From positions 5,078,628-5,142,627 of the forward strand of contig OZ037771.1 in assembly GCA_964035545.1 (NCBI GenBank): DNA of 64,000 nucleotides, in the 5' to 3' direction. Shown piece by piece: positions 1 to 11,439 of the stretch. A program made the translations under genes and the position numbers. This DNA is from Bugula neritina. Its lineage: Eukaryota; Bryozoa; Gymnolaemata; Cheilostomatida; Bugulidae. The notes under the pieces are model-generated. The model did no database searches, was not told the origin of the DNA, and saw only the letters and a list, made by a program, of their open reading frames with translations. The number at the start of each line of letters is the position of its first letter. The first letter of the stretch is position 1.

Positions 1-840
1 GCTAGATTCTTAGCTTGACAAACATGTGATCCATTGCAACGTTCTGTTAAAAGAATCCAGAAGAATTACAAGAGGATTTCATTGAGTTGGTTTACAATTC
101 AGCAATGAAGGTTGATTTGAAATCTTCTTTAATTGATGTATTGTGGGTGGTGTCTGGTATAAAAGGCACAGGTAAAAATGGCAAAAATTAAAGAGTGTGT
201 AAAAATGGCACATTTTCAATGTTGGGGTGAGCGGTTTGGAGTTTGGGGATGGGATTTGAGGTGAGATTTTGGGTTTGAATACAAGTTGGAGGTTTTGGTT
301 TGGGGTTCAATTTTGATGGCCGGAGTTGGGGTTTGGGACAATTTACCATCAGTGTGCCAGTCTTACCTACTTCTCCATTTGTGCCATGTTCACCTAAAAT
401 CATTTTGGGTTTTAACAAGCAAACTCTCTCCACACGTAGCTGAAAAAGCAGAGTTTTGGTGCCACCCAGCGCCATCTTTCCAAGGGAGGTAGGATTCTCA
501 TTAGTTCAAAGAGAAGAGAAACTGCCCTCATCTGCAGAGTGAATTAAGATGGGCATGGCCAAAAACAGCAATGCAGACTTATGCAAGCTGGCACAAAAGA
601 ATCATTATAAATTGAACTGCTCCTTGTTCTATACATGCATAACATAATAATAACGATAATATAACTACTATTATAATTATATTTTAATAGAACAAACTAT
701 ATTGTATTGTATCCTATATTATCATCATGTCAGTCATGAAACTTTTTTTGCTTTATGAAAGGGGGGAATTAATACGGTAGTCAACATTTATTAAAGGGGG
801 GAATAGTAGGAAAAAGGTTGGGAGCCATTGGCCTAGACCA
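1..840. other. Intronic or upstream sequence of copy 1, no exon seen
   Basis: No LRR cassette is recognisable. The stretch holds a G-rich degenerate repeat element (about 156-440) and AT-rich sequence. It does not match the corresponding intron of copy 2, so it is probably inserted DNA. Confidence 0.5.
156..440 (+). repeat. Interspersed repeat with telomere-like G-rich core
   Basis: Boxes GTAAAAATGGCACATTTTCA on the left and CCATTTGTGCCATGTT on the right flank a degenerate run of TTTGGGG/GGGTTTGG motifs. A second copy in reverse orientation lies at 53,575-53,860 with the same boxes and core order. No coding capacity. Confidence 0.55.
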
Positions 841-1511
841 CCCTCATTTCCTGTTGGATTATATTGTATGTTTCCATTTGTCAGATTCTTCATATCCATT
901 ATACCATTGATTCTTATGCATTGGAGTTGAAGCTAATATCACCATCTTTGCTGCAAACATCGCAATACCACTGCAGACGTTTTTCCTCATGTTTATAGAC
1001 ATACATTTCACCCCAACCTGTTATCTAATCACATCATTGTCCTTATGCTCCTCATAAATTATCCTAAAGATGTGCCTGGACATTCTCATTTATGCTGTCA
1101 CCATTCTGATGGATTATAGTCACAATTTCATTCTATTAATATCTAATAATCGTCTTTTTCTTGTTTTAGCAACTTGTATCTAGGTATATATAGGTTCTTA
1201 TAGGTATATAAGTGTATAGGTTCTTTGCTTCCATCTCTTGTAGGTATTCATAGACTGTCCCATACGCCTTCTCTTTGGCTGTTACAATTTTGTTTGTCGT
1301 CAGTTTTTTCGTCTCTCCGTATACTTTCTCTGTGATGTTTCCCTTCTCTTCATCGTCACTACACCTAGAATTTTTCCATTTTTTGAATACTTTTTACTTT
1401 CCATTACAAACTACAGGATGTCAGCATTGCGCAACCAGGACTCTTTCTATATATTTACCACATGTTGAAACTACCTATTCTCTTTTGGCTATCCCTACTG
1501 CACACAATTAA
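840..1511 (-). mobile_element. Decayed non-LTR retrotransposon (LINE) fragment
   Basis: Read on the minus strand, the 840-1250 part resembles the C-terminal region of LINE reverse transcriptases (LQWYCDVCSK). The whole block is repeated at 24,350-25,012 in copy 2 and partly at 1,900-2,200. Stops and frameshifts throughout; inserted in an LRR intron before the gene duplicated. Confidence 0.45.
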
Positions 1512-1624
1512 CTGGCAATCCATACTTACAAAGCAACACTATAGAATAAACTCACAGTATGTTTAACATAGCATTCCTGAAACTTGTATAATTATAGTCA
1601 TGGTATATTGTATGTATATTACAG

Positions 1625-1762
1625 TCTCTCCCAACTCACACATCTACACACATTATATGTGTCTTATAATAAGTTGGGAACATTACCTGAGGTGATACCA
1701 AAGATGGAGTCACTTACAAAGCTACGTCTATGGAACTGTGACTTACATACATTACCAGACAG
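1625..1762 (+). CDS. LRR cassette exon, copy 1
   Basis: A 138-nt exon between a TATTACAG acceptor and a CAG/GTGAGT donor. It starts with one codon-completing base and ends with two, so it can be added or lost without a frameshift. It encodes two 23-residue LRRs; the variable strand positions read LYVSYN and LRLWNC. The intron before it holds the same LINE fragment that precedes the cassette at 25,123, which marks those two exons as counterparts. Confidence 0.8.
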
Positions 1763-4700
1763 GTGAGTCATAACATGTTCACTGCTTTTACATAAACTGT
1801 AGAGATTAGTATAATATTAAACACAACTTTTCACCTTTCTCACCTAACTGACTATAGTCCTGCAAGGTAGCTGTTCTGCAATCTCCCAGCTCAATCACAC
1901 TCGGCTGTGGACTTCTTCTTGCTTAAGGCTCCAATACTTCTTGATATATTTTATAGTATGTTCCCATTTGTCAGATTTTTAATATCTCCATATACCATTG
2001 ATTTTTATACATTATAATTGAGGTTAATATCCTCATCATTTCTTTTTTGCAAATATGCAAATACCACTGCAGAAATTTTTTCATCATGTGTGTAGGTTTT
2101 CGTTTCACCTCAGTCTGTTATCTAATCACATCATGTTCAACGTGCTCCTCGTAAGTTATCCCAAAATTGTGTCTCATTTCTACTGTCTTCATCCCGTCTT
2201 CCATCCCATGAGTAACTGACCAGGTTTCATTACCATACAGAATGGATATTCTAAACAGAAGTACTGTATGTTTAGTTGATACCTTCTTATCACACAGCAC
2301 TTCTGAGAGATCCTTCCACTTGTCCCAAGCCACTCCAATCCTCCTAGCTACTTCAGGGCCACAACCCACCATTCTGATTTATTATAGTTGCAAGACATTT
2401 GAAAGCACTAGTCTCAGGCAGAGCACTGTAGTTATCTCAGTCATAGTATTTTTTCTTCTCCTTGTTATCTATTCTCACTGGTAGCATGTACTCAGTCTTG
2501 GTTCTGCTCAGCTTTAGTCCAGCATCTTCTAATTTCCTTTTCTCTGTTCTTCTAACCTATCACTCTATTTGCCTATCCATTGCACAGCATTACATCATCT
2601 GCAAATTGCATGGCCCATTGGCAGTGGCCGAGAAGCTTGAAGTTTGGAACAGCTAGGAGGGTCATTATAGTTCCAAGTTCCAAGTCTCAGGCAGTTAGCT
2701 GTGTTTTTCTTGGTCCTTATTTTTGTTCTTCACCTTATATAACCTCGCAAAATGTTTAACATAATATTCCTGTAACTTGTATAATTATAGTCATGGTATA
2801 TTGTATGTATATTACAGTCTCTCCCAACTCACACATCTACACACATTAGATGTGTCTGGTAATAAGTTAGGAACATTACCTGAGGTGATACCAAAGATGG
2901 AGTCACTTACAGAGTTATATCTAATGAAGTGTGACTTACATACATTACCTGACAGGTGAGTTATATTAGTTATATATGTTCTACCATTATGTAAACATAT
3001 AAAATATCATATATGATCATCTATTTTATATAAACTATAGAGATTACTAAGTTTGAATAAATCTGATTGTAGCTTGCCATATATTATATGGTCATGTGTA
3101 AAAGTTTTGACACCCCCAACTTGTTTACCAGTTTATATCTTTGTTTGCAATTTCCGAAATTTACATGCTAAAAATATTTAAATATATATTGAAACTTATT
3201 GGCTGAGCTACAACTCTAGATAATTTTTAACTGTATAACATAAGCTTGGCTATAAAAAAGTGCTAAAAAGCCCTTTACCATCAAATTTTTGCACTGAAAA
3301 ATGATTTTGTGGGATTTTAAATTTTCTCTTTATTTGGTTAGCAAAATGAAGAAGATTGTAGAATGAGATGTCATTTGTGTGTGAAAAGATTCTTGCACAT
3401 AACATGTCAGTGTTTCAGCGTGAGTGAGTAACTATTAGTACCAATGACTGCTAGGCAGTAGGCTGACATATTCTCCACTAGCACAGCTGACTTTGTGGTT
3501 TATCTAACATTCTGTACCTGCATTGATGGCAGTTCTAGCTAAACTGACCATGTCAGTTGGTTTTATCTCAGCTACTTTTCTTTGTATTATCTATAAATTT
3601 GTTTTAACTTTTGCATGGGCCACTGAAGTACTTGAACTCTCTCTCTTTTACTAGGAAAGTATGGTAGAAAGTAAAATTTTTTCTACTTTGTCTAAAGTTG
3701 CTTTTTTCTGCACAATCTCCACAAAGCTGGCAGCATGAATTAACTTATCAGAAAATTTTATTTTACCAGGTATTTCCATGATGTAGTAAGTTTCGTGAGC
3801 CTATTATAAGTATGAAATCACCAATGTCCTAACATTCTAAAAATCACTCCCCAGTTTCCTATAATGCTGCAAAACCAAACCCAATTGTTTCTGTCTTTTA
3901 GTACTTCTTCGTTTGATGACTGCTGTCTGCTAAAATTTTGTCTTCCACCACTTACCATAACGAAGTGAAGTTTGAGTTTAGAGAAATAGTAGAATTGTGA
4001 GGTATATTATGTCATTGCTGCTTACTCAGTCTGTAATACAGTTAGATTTTAAGTTGCACAATGTTTGTTCCCAGGTTGAAACTTTGTAAATATTTATTTA
4101 CAATACAGTACTTTGACTTGAATGTACAATGGCATGAAGGCAAAAATTAACCTAAATGGATAAAGAACACTTGAAAATTTACTTCATATTAGGAACTCCT
4201 TTGAGCAAATATAGTTTATCCATTTAATATTATTAGAATATTATTTAAAATTATTTAAACTTGTTTAGTTAGATTAGAAGACAACATACAACACCATATG
4301 CAACATTTTGGCATTATTTTAAGTCTTTCAGAGTATTGAGAAATTGAAAATCCTGTTTAGCCATTTATCAAAGCTGCAAAAAGTGCATGGGGGTGTCAAA
4401 ACTTTTACGCATGGCTGTAATAGTTTTGCAATAATACAATTTCCATATATTGCAATTGTATTATTGTAGTACAAAAGTTTTCAAATGTAATAAAATTTGC
4501 AAATTATAAATCAATATTCAATTTTTTTCACTGTAGTGGTTTTACTGTTAAGTCAAATAATCATTCTAGTCTATATTTTCAGTTTGGCCTGTGTTCTAGT
4601 CATTTACAACAGTTGTGCTGTCAAACACTATTTATCTCCAAGGCTATGTTAGATACTCAACTATTATGCATTTAATCAAGTTTTACTTTTACACATAATA

Positions 4701-7700
4701 CATTTGATATAGAATAATACTAAAGTTATATATTATATACTTACTTGGTAGTGTTGGTCAACTCAAGAATCTCCGACACCTAAACTTGTCAGGCAACTCT
4801 CAGATGACATCTTTAACTGCTCAACTTCTCAACATGCCTAATCTGACTAAACTGGAATGCAGGGACTGTAAATCACTCACATCTCCACCTTATGCTGTGT
4901 GTAAAGATGGACTACCTGCGATCACACAGTATTATAAAGATCTTAGGTCCGGTGGTCATGTAGAAGTTTCTGAAGCTGCTGTCGCTTTAGTGGGTAGATC
5001 TTTGTCTGGCAAAACCAGCCTAATAAAAACGCTGGTGAGATCAGATGGCAAAAGGGAATTAACCAATAGAGCGGCTGATGCAGTGGAAGATGAAACAACT
5101 CGTGTCTTCAATATGGAAAAGTTAGTGGTTGGTGACAATGTTCTTCAGTTCATAGATTTTGGTGGTAATGAAATCTACCAATCTACGTACCAGTTCACAT
5201 TGAAACAGAACTGTATTCCTATTGTGGTTGTGAATCTAAAGCAGTTTGAAGAGCTTTGTTTAGAGGTGAATGGTAATGAAGCAGTTCGATGCACATATTT
5301 TGATTGGCTCTCACATTTGTACCTGGCCAATTCCAGACTCAGAGCACCCAAACTGGTTTTCACTCACCGAGATGCTTACAGTGCAGATGGATTTAAGGAG
5401 CTAAAAAGGCTGTTCTTTTTCCACACCAAAAGTGTATTCAATTTGATACAACTAGAAGAAAATTCTCAAAAGAATTATCTTCGTTCTTTCACAGGATTAT
5501 CTCATTTTCATCGCCAAGAGATGTTTCAAGAACAAGATATATATGTTGTGGGTGATGAATATGAAGAGGTGTTTGATCAGCTGAGAAGTCATATCATATC
5601 TGACAGTAGACTAGTCGTGAAGAAGGTGCCTACTCTGTGGAGAAAAGTTGCTCAAACATTCAACTCATTCCATGGAAGTTACAAGACATTTCCAGAAGTG
5701 CTTCAACATGTTATTGAATGCAAGTTGGAAAGTGAAGACCAGCTGAGAGTGATTCTGTCGTACATGCATAACAGCGGCCATCTCATTTGGTACCAGGATA
5801 GGGAGAGTTTGCAGTCTCTGGTATTCTACGACATCTCTGTGGTTACAAAGCTGCTCCACGTATTCTTCACTCACGAGAAGGAAGTGTGGAGCAATCGACG
5901 GTCAGCGATTGAAGAGGATTCACTTGACAATCCGTTGATAGAAAATGAAACAGAGTTTAATAATTTGGCTCAAGAGTTTGTTCAAACTGGCAGAATGAGT
6001 GAGCAGCTGTTTCAGCATCTTCTGATAGCAGAGACCAGCTTCACCACGAGTGACAAGATGAAGGTGGCAGTCGCATTGCTGCAATCTTTCCAGTTGTTAT
6101 TCAAGATGAAGGATTCATCCCGGAAACTAAGTTACACTATGCCATACTTCTCACAGGAGTATTTCAGCGACTTGACTGCCTCCAGGAGACAACCTGTAAA
6201 GCTGTCTGTAGACATGGTGTTTGGTGGCCTGACTCCCCCTCAGTACGTTTACCACCAGGTTTCTGTAAAACTTCTCAATGATATCCAGGATTGTAGTGAA
6301 AAAGCTGTGAAAAAGAATGGAGTGGAGCTGAGAGACGAAGCTTACACCCTGCAGTTGCTGCATGACTACAAATCTTGTAAACTCAGTATCTCCGTAACGT
6401 CTGCTTGTCGACAGATAGGCAATGCTTGGAGGATGTTGACCACTTCAGTTCATTCAACCGTAAAGTACGTCAACTTATGGTGGGGAGCAAGTAAAATCAC
6501 CTGTATCAACTTGTGTGCTCACTGCCCATTGGTTGGAGAAAAGCGACCAAAGAGGTTCATCAACCCACCCTGGTGTCGACCTCCAAAGTATGGTGAATCC
6601 CTTCCCATGATTTCAGATTCATCACCTGGTAGATGTGGAAAATACAGAGATACCCCAGCTTGTCTTTTACACCCAAGTTAGTATGATTGTCTTCTGTTGG
6701 GTTATTTATAGAATGTTTAGATGGCGATGTACTGTCCAAGTAATAGCAACCTCCATAATTCATACTTATATTGCAGTTTTTCAGCTTTCTGGAGATGAGC
6801 TGCAGAAACTGAGTGACTTTGTGAAGACCAACTTCAAGCCACCAGGTATCTTGAGTTAAACTTACTTCTTGTGAACTGATTAAAGATAACTTTCTTCCTT
6901 CCTGATTCTCCATGTTTGTTATTGACAGTTGAAGTTGTTCCTGTAGGTTGTTGGTTTCATTACATTTCTGTGAGCTGTTTATGTGATGTTTCCTGTACAT
7001 GTAGATAATATTGGACACAGTAGAGCTGATACTCATACTGTTGGTACTGATGATGTACTGAGTGATGTTTCGGATGAAGAAGAAGGTTCTACCTCCACTT
7101 CAGAAGATCTTACCAAGTTGACACTAGTTCCTACTACTAATCAGAGTATCAAGTCTCTCTTCATCAACACTTCAGAGGTTTGTATGTCATGTTGAATACT
7201 CTATAGCCTTGGCTCTCCTCTCTGTTATCTCTGTATAGCCTTGGCTCTCCTCTCTGTTATCTCTGTATAGCCTTGGCTCTCCTTTCTGTTATCTCTGTAT
7301 AGCCTTGGCTCTCTTTTCTGTTATCTCTGTATAGCCTTGGCTCTCTTCTCAATTGTCTCTCTATAGCCTTGGCTCTCCTCTCTGTTATCTCTGTATAGCC
7401 TTGGCTCTCCTTGAGCGTTGACGCAAAAGTTTTTCTGTCCAATAGAAAGCCGCCGCAACATTTTTGAATCAAGCAGCGCTTGATCCTAACGTACCACAAT
7501 GCCATACAGGAAGCTCAGACATTTGTAAAAATGGCTGATATTTACTGTTACGGCCTACGGTACGGTAAGTATGAATGATGGTCACTAATCTATGGAACAA
7601 ACTGCCAGGTTGTACTTTCAATTTTCCCAGTACTGTTTGGGCTAGCACCTGTGTTAAAGCCACACAATATGTCCGAAACCATATTAGTCTACTCATGGAT

Positions 7701-10239
7701 GATTTTTAACTCATTATTCTTCAGTTGCTTATAATATGAGATGAATAAGTACTAAACTAATTACATAGTGTGTATCTACAGATATACAAGATGACGAGTC
7801 CATTCAGAGGAAGAGCTCTGATTATAAACAACAACAAATATAGAAATATAGGACAGAGACTTGGCTCTAGTTATGATGTTGACAACACATTTGCTCTGTT
7901 CAGGAAGATGAGTTTTGAGGTTGTGAAGCAGAAGGATCTCACAGCTGAGGTATATTTCTATTTACTTGTAGTTGTCTCCCTTTTCTTATCACATAGTGTG
8001 ACTAGTTATTAGTGGTAAATGTTTCCTTTCAATGTTATAATAGCCTGCAGACTTGTCTATTGAATCAGTTATTAAGTTCGGGAAATGCAGAATCTTCGCT
8101 TTTAGGCCAACTTTTGTTTCACGGAGCTAACTTCCTAGAGGCTAGTACGAGATGTGACAAATATGCTTGCTTGAGTTTGTATATTGTGTGTGTTGTGTTA
8201 TATTCATATTATACAGGAGATACTCCAGTGTATTCAATCAGAGACAAGAGATGAGATTCATAACACTTATGGTATGTTCTTCCTGTTTCTGTTTGCACAC
8301 GGAGCTAATGGAATGATTCATGGAGTTGACTCACAGCCAGTCTATCTAACACAGATCTACAGTCTCATTAACTCTACAAATTTTCCCAACATGGCCGGCA
8401 AGCCTAAAGTTGTGGTTATTCAGGCGTGCAGAGTTGGTGAGTGTAGATATGATACGAGTAAGAATATATTATACTATTGTAATACTGTATTATATGATAC
8501 TCTAGTGTTCATACATATACATATAATACTGGTTGGTATATCACATGTGTTACTGATCAATCAGGTAACTCAGTCAGTCAAACTGAACAGAATATTCAAC
8601 AGAGTACCAACTCCTCCTCACCAGAACTTTCTGCTCTCAGAACTCATCAACAGGCAGCTGAGACTTCAACTGGACAGAGGAACTTTGATGTTGACGACCT
8701 TCTAATCCTTCACTCCTGCTTTGAAAGTAAGAATTTTGTCCACCGATAGAAACCAATATTTCTTGCATCATTTTTAGGATTGGCATAATTTTATTGAGAA
8801 ATTTAACTCAGGGTGTTATTGGCCAAAATCGGCCATAAATTTTCAAACAGCAAATCCATTATTCAATTGAAAGTTGGTAACAAATAGAATAATATTGCAA
8901 GTAGCAGCTGTGCTGTGCTGTCTAATCACATGACCTTTCATTAACCTGAACTGAGTACATAGAGTATTTGTGTGTGAATTACAGTATCTAGTTTTCATGT
9001 AATCTGTGAAACACCAGTCTGTACAGTTTTTACTCTACTGCCGAGTATTTGTTTTCCAGCTGAATATTTTTAATTTAAACTCTTTAAAATTCCTTAACAA
9101 TTCAGAGCCTTCTCTGGGCTTTAGAGTACATTTCACTCGAATAATGTGTCGCAACTCCCAATAGCCAATCAGGTAGCTGTGAAACCCATCATTCAACTTT
9201 CTCAAGATATACCTTTTGTTGCAGAGCTCGTAAAATTATCAAATTTTCTTTTTGTATTTCTCACTAGTTTTACTGCAATGTCTCCCTCACTGTTACTCTA
9301 CATTGTATAATATTTACTATTTAACTCATTGTATTATGTTAATAGACAGTGCATCCATGAGATTTCATGATGGTGGGTCATTATTAATAAGAACACTTGT
9401 CAGGACTTTACACAGACATGGCTGTCATCGTGATCTTGCTGACTTATTTGATATTGTGAGTAACTTCCTGTGACATCATATCCTATTTAGAAGAGGCTGT
9501 TTTCGTATTAGTTGGTGTGGTGTAGTCATAGTAGTATAGGTGTAGTGACTAGTTATAGTATAGTCATAGTATAATATAGTCATAGTATAATATAGTCATA
9601 GTATAATATAGTCATAGTATAATATAGTCAAAGCATAATATAGTCATAGTATAATATAGTCATAGTATAATATAGTCGTAGTAATATATAGTCATAGTAT
9701 AGTATAGTCATAGTATAATATAGTCATAGTATAATATAGTCATAGTATAATATAGTCATAGTATAGTATATTCATAGTAATATATAGTAATTCTCACACA
9801 AATAGGATCTTTCCTTCACAAATATTTTACAATATACTATAATCATACTATATTATAGTCATGATACACTGTAGTATAGTAATACCATCACAGTATATTA
9901 TGGTGTTAGTTATATAGTCTCCACTTTATTCAATATCAATATAATTGAATTTATTATAGATATGCTATTTGTATATATAATTTTGCTATTCACAAATACA
10001 GTTTTCTCTAGTAGATGAATTTACAGATGCGATACATTCTAACTCTTGCTGTGGTGTCAGTAATACTGACCAATGTTTACCTGATTATGAAATATTTAAA
10101 GGTACAAGAAAGAGTTAGGAAAATATCAGGTAACAGATCCGACTCAGAAGGTACTGTAACACAGACTCCTGTGGTTATAAAAACTCTCACTGGTAGAAGG
10201 AAGATTTACTTGTTTCCTTTATTCTATGGAGAGTGGTAG
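1625..10239 (+). CDS. LRR-ROC-COR-caspase fusion protein, copy 1 (5' end outside window)
   Basis: Seen: eleven exons at 1625-1762, 2818-2955, 4752-6676, 6777-6845, 6929-6946, 7005-7177, 7782-7949, 8217-8436, 8565-8726, 9346-9455 and 10102-10239, all with GT/AG borders and all joining in phase to a TAG stop. Domains in order are two 46-residue LRR cassettes, a terminal LRR, a ROC GTPase, a COR domain, an acidic linker and a caspase p20/p10. Each exon from the ROC exon on has the same length as its partner in copy 2, except the last (138 against 144 nt), so the gene is intact as far as it is visible. No start exon is found between 1 and 1624, so it begins upstream. Family knowledge: ROC-COR is a GTP-dependent dimerisation switch and caspases cleave after Asp. 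Inferred role: intracellular receptor that turns ligand sensing directly into proteolysis. Confidence 0.85.
1860..2660 (-). mobile_element. LINE reverse-transcriptase C-terminal remnant
   Basis: The minus-strand frame at 2118-2372 contains ILYGNETWSVT followed by VEMRHNFGITYEEHVEHDVI. This fits the end of LINE reverse transcriptases (LLYGsEtW......aEmrmLRW....R.D.IRN). It lies in the intron between the two LRR cassettes of copy 1 and is absent from the equivalent short introns of copy 2, so it arrived after the duplication or was lost from copy 2. Confidence 0.55.
2818..2955 (+). CDS. LRR cassette exon, copy 1
   Basis: 138-nt symmetric-phase exon with the same splice borders as the other cassettes; variable positions LDVSGN and LYLMKC. 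The following intron carries a 1.33-kb terminal-inverted-repeat transposon and then the ROC exon. Confidence 0.82.
3089..4417. mobile_element. 1.33-kb Tc1/mariner-like element without transposase, copy 1
   Basis: Near-perfect terminal inverted repeats built on GTAAAAGTTTTGACACCCCC, flanked on both sides by TA, the Tc1/mariner target duplication. No open transposase frame inside. A homologous element lies at the same intron position of copy 2 (26,167-27,453), so the insertion predates the gene duplication. Confidence 0.7.
4752..6676 (+). CDS. ROC GTPase-COR exon, copy 1
   Basis: A single 1,925-nt exon from a TTGGTAG acceptor to an AA/GTTAGT donor. It opens with a last LRR (GQLKNLRHLNLSGN). 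The ROC domain follows: P-loop GRSLSGKTS, switch II DFGGNE and base-specificity motif THRD, the THxD form usual in ROCO proteins. Then comes a COR-type winged-helix stretch (ILSYMHNSGHLIWY) and a Cys/His-containing COR tail (CAHCP). All key GTP-binding residues are present. There is no kinase domain, unlike LRRK1/2. The upstream intron boundary matters: the first Met-like codon inside the exon is only a TTG. Confidence 0.88.
6777..7177 (+). CDS. Linker exons between COR and caspase, copy 1
   Basis: Three small exons (6777-6845, 6929-6946, 7005-7177). The first encodes LSGDELQKLSDFVKTNFKPP. The second is an 18-nt microexon (VEVVP) with both borders conserved in copy 2. The third is acidic and Ser/Thr-rich (DVLSDVSDEEEGSTSTSED), looks disordered, and holds several Asp residues that could be autoprocessing sites. 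No CARD or DED prodomain is visible. Confidence 0.65.
7202..7412. repeat. 32-bp intronic minisatellite, copy 1
   Basis: About six tandem units of TATAGCCTTGGCTCTCC plus a 15-bp remainder, beginning just after the linker exon donor. The same array with about ten units is at 30,223-30,525. It is pyrimidine-rich on the sense strand. Confidence 0.8.
7413..7582. mobile_element. Right half of a MITE-like element, copy 1
   Basis: Matches the right part of the 309-bp inverted-repeat element at 30,660-30,968 (shared GTTGACGCAAAAGTTTTTCT). The left half is missing and the minisatellite abuts directly, which suggests a deletion. Confidence 0.5.
7782..8436 (+). CDS. Caspase p20 exons, copy 1
   Basis: Exons 7782-7949 and 8217-8436. 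The opening RGRALIINNNKYRN matches the caspase p20 start. RLGSSYDVDN supplies the first P1-Asp-binding arginine, FAHGANG the catalytic His and VVVIQACRVG the catalytic Cys. The usual QACRG pentapeptide is spread as QACR-V-G, with the Val/Gly codons at the exon end. Reading past 8437 without splicing gives a false tail. Confidence 0.85.
8565..10239 (+). CDS. Caspase linker and p10 exons, copy 1
   Basis: Exons 8565-8726, 9346-9455 and 10102-10239. The first is a Ser/Thr/Gln-rich linker ending DDLLILHSCFE, matching the start of p10. The second has SMRFHDGGSLLIRTL, equivalent to the caspase S-x-R....GSWFIQ motif with the second P1-binding Arg. The third, starting GTA after an AAAG acceptor, gives VQERVRKISG and TQTPVVIKTLTGRRKIYLFP, the usual p10 end. 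The last acceptor has a poor pyrimidine tract but is conserved in copy 2. Confidence 0.8.
9541..9790. repeat. 16-17-bp tandem repeat in last intron, copy 1
   Basis: Many copies of ATAGTCATAGTATAAT between the last two caspase exons. The equivalent array in copy 2 is split by a solo LTR. Confidence 0.8.
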
Positions 10240-10930
10240 ACTGAGCTCCCACATCCCTGTGTGGACATGTAGAGTATGGTACTACGCTATTTATATCATA
10301 TATACACATTTCATACAGATAGTATGTATGTACTGACTACAGTATCTAAACCTTGCATGTGGTCTTATATTTCACTACATGCTCTATACATGTGACACTC
10401 TATATACTGCTATGTGATATACTTTACCTGCGCACTATGAATATAAGTATTTACTTCTACTTATCATTTTATACTTTTGCTATACCATGTATATGCTCTG
10501 CATACACATAGCTCATGCACTTAGTCTAGTTATATGTGATTTTGTATGTATACACTATTACTATATGTTTGCTAGCATTGTTTACTCATATTTACTATGA
10601 ACTATATTTACACAATAAATATACTGCATTTTATAATTAATTCTTTTGTATATTTCAAAGGCACGTTCACAAACCTTCTGGCACTAAGCAAAGCAAAAAA
10701 TCATTATTAAACAATTATTTGGGACAAGGGAACTTGCTACTGGCTTGTATAGTTTTGAAATTATTTTGTTTAAATGTTCTTTAAATTTTATTTATAAGCT
10801 CTTTGGTAGTTCACCTTGCAGGAACTCAGAAGTGTTTCAACATATTTCAGAGCAATTACTAGAATTAGAATATAATTTTATAAACAAACTATACTTGAAG
10901 TATCTGCATAGGAAGTCAGGAGCTGAGCTC
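10240..10930 (+). other. 3' UTR and flank of copy 1
   Basis: AT-rich, with no coding frame of note. It is homologous to 34,316-34,983 after copy 2 up to about 10,892, which places the right edge of the duplicated segment there. Confidence 0.6.
10614..10619 (+). other. Candidate polyadenylation signal, copy 1
   Basis: AATAAA 375 nt after the stop codon; the equivalent hexamer sits 377 nt after the stop of copy 2. The conserved spacing supports it. Confidence 0.5.
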
Positions 10931-11430
10931 AGTTGACAGAGTTCAGTATCCAGGGTCTACCATCAGTGTAACCCTCTCCATTCAGTCTGAAATCAACTCA
11001 AGTATTGCCACACTTTCTGCAGTAATGTACAACTTACACAAGAGAGTGTGTGGACAAACAACAGTCTGTCAGCAAACACTAAGATGCATGTTTACAAAGC
11101 ATGTATATTGTCCACACTACTCTACTCCAGTGTAACCTGGACATCCTGTGCCACTCTGAAGAATATACTAAGCAGTTTTTATCTAGCCATCTCAAATGAC
11201 ACGACAAAATTCCCAGTACTGACAGTTTGCAATGTCCTTGGATGCCGACAATGTTCTTTCTTTCTGAGCCAGTGGTGTCTTCGTTAGTTTCGACATGTGT
11301 GCAGAATGCAAGATGGCTGCATTCCTATAAATCTGCTTTATAGGAAACTTTCGGAAAGCTCCAGATCTCTGGGGTCCTCTCAGATTGTGTTTCAAGGTCA
11401 CCTACAAAAGGAACACGAATAGCCCTGGAA
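10930..11430 (+). mobile_element. LINE reverse-transcriptase C-terminal fragment
   Basis: Plus-strand frame with VQYPGSTISV, then KMHVYKACILSTLLYSSVTW, then after a frame break RMQDGCIPINLLYRKLS. This is the usual end of CR1/RTE-type LINE polymerases (Y.GS.iS, K..vY.aCvLstLLYg.EtW, RM.d.RiP..llY.eL). Several breaks; a dead copy, 5'-truncated. Confidence 0.7.
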
Positions 11431-11439
11431 TCGATCAGC

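Noticed and set aside
4786-4788. Apparent translation start of the ROC exon (and 27,801 in copy 2)
   Set aside because: The codon is TTG inside an exon that extends upstream to an AG acceptor at 4,751 (27,766), and the reading frame continues from the LRR cassettes.
7257-7505. Minus-strand frame with repeated RRAKAIERQ-like words
   Set aside because: Translation of the 32-bp minisatellite and the MITE remnant.
8184-8705. A 173-residue frame running through the caspase active-site exon
   Set aside because: It reads through a GTGAGT donor at 8,437. The spliced frame gives the conserved p10 start instead. The same applies to 31,617-32,129.
10015-10101. Coding frame upstream of the last caspase exon
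   Set aside because: The CACAAATACAG acceptor at about 10,000 gives a frame that hits a stop, and the sequence is not conserved in copy 2. The exon starting GTA at 10,102 is conserved and in phase.
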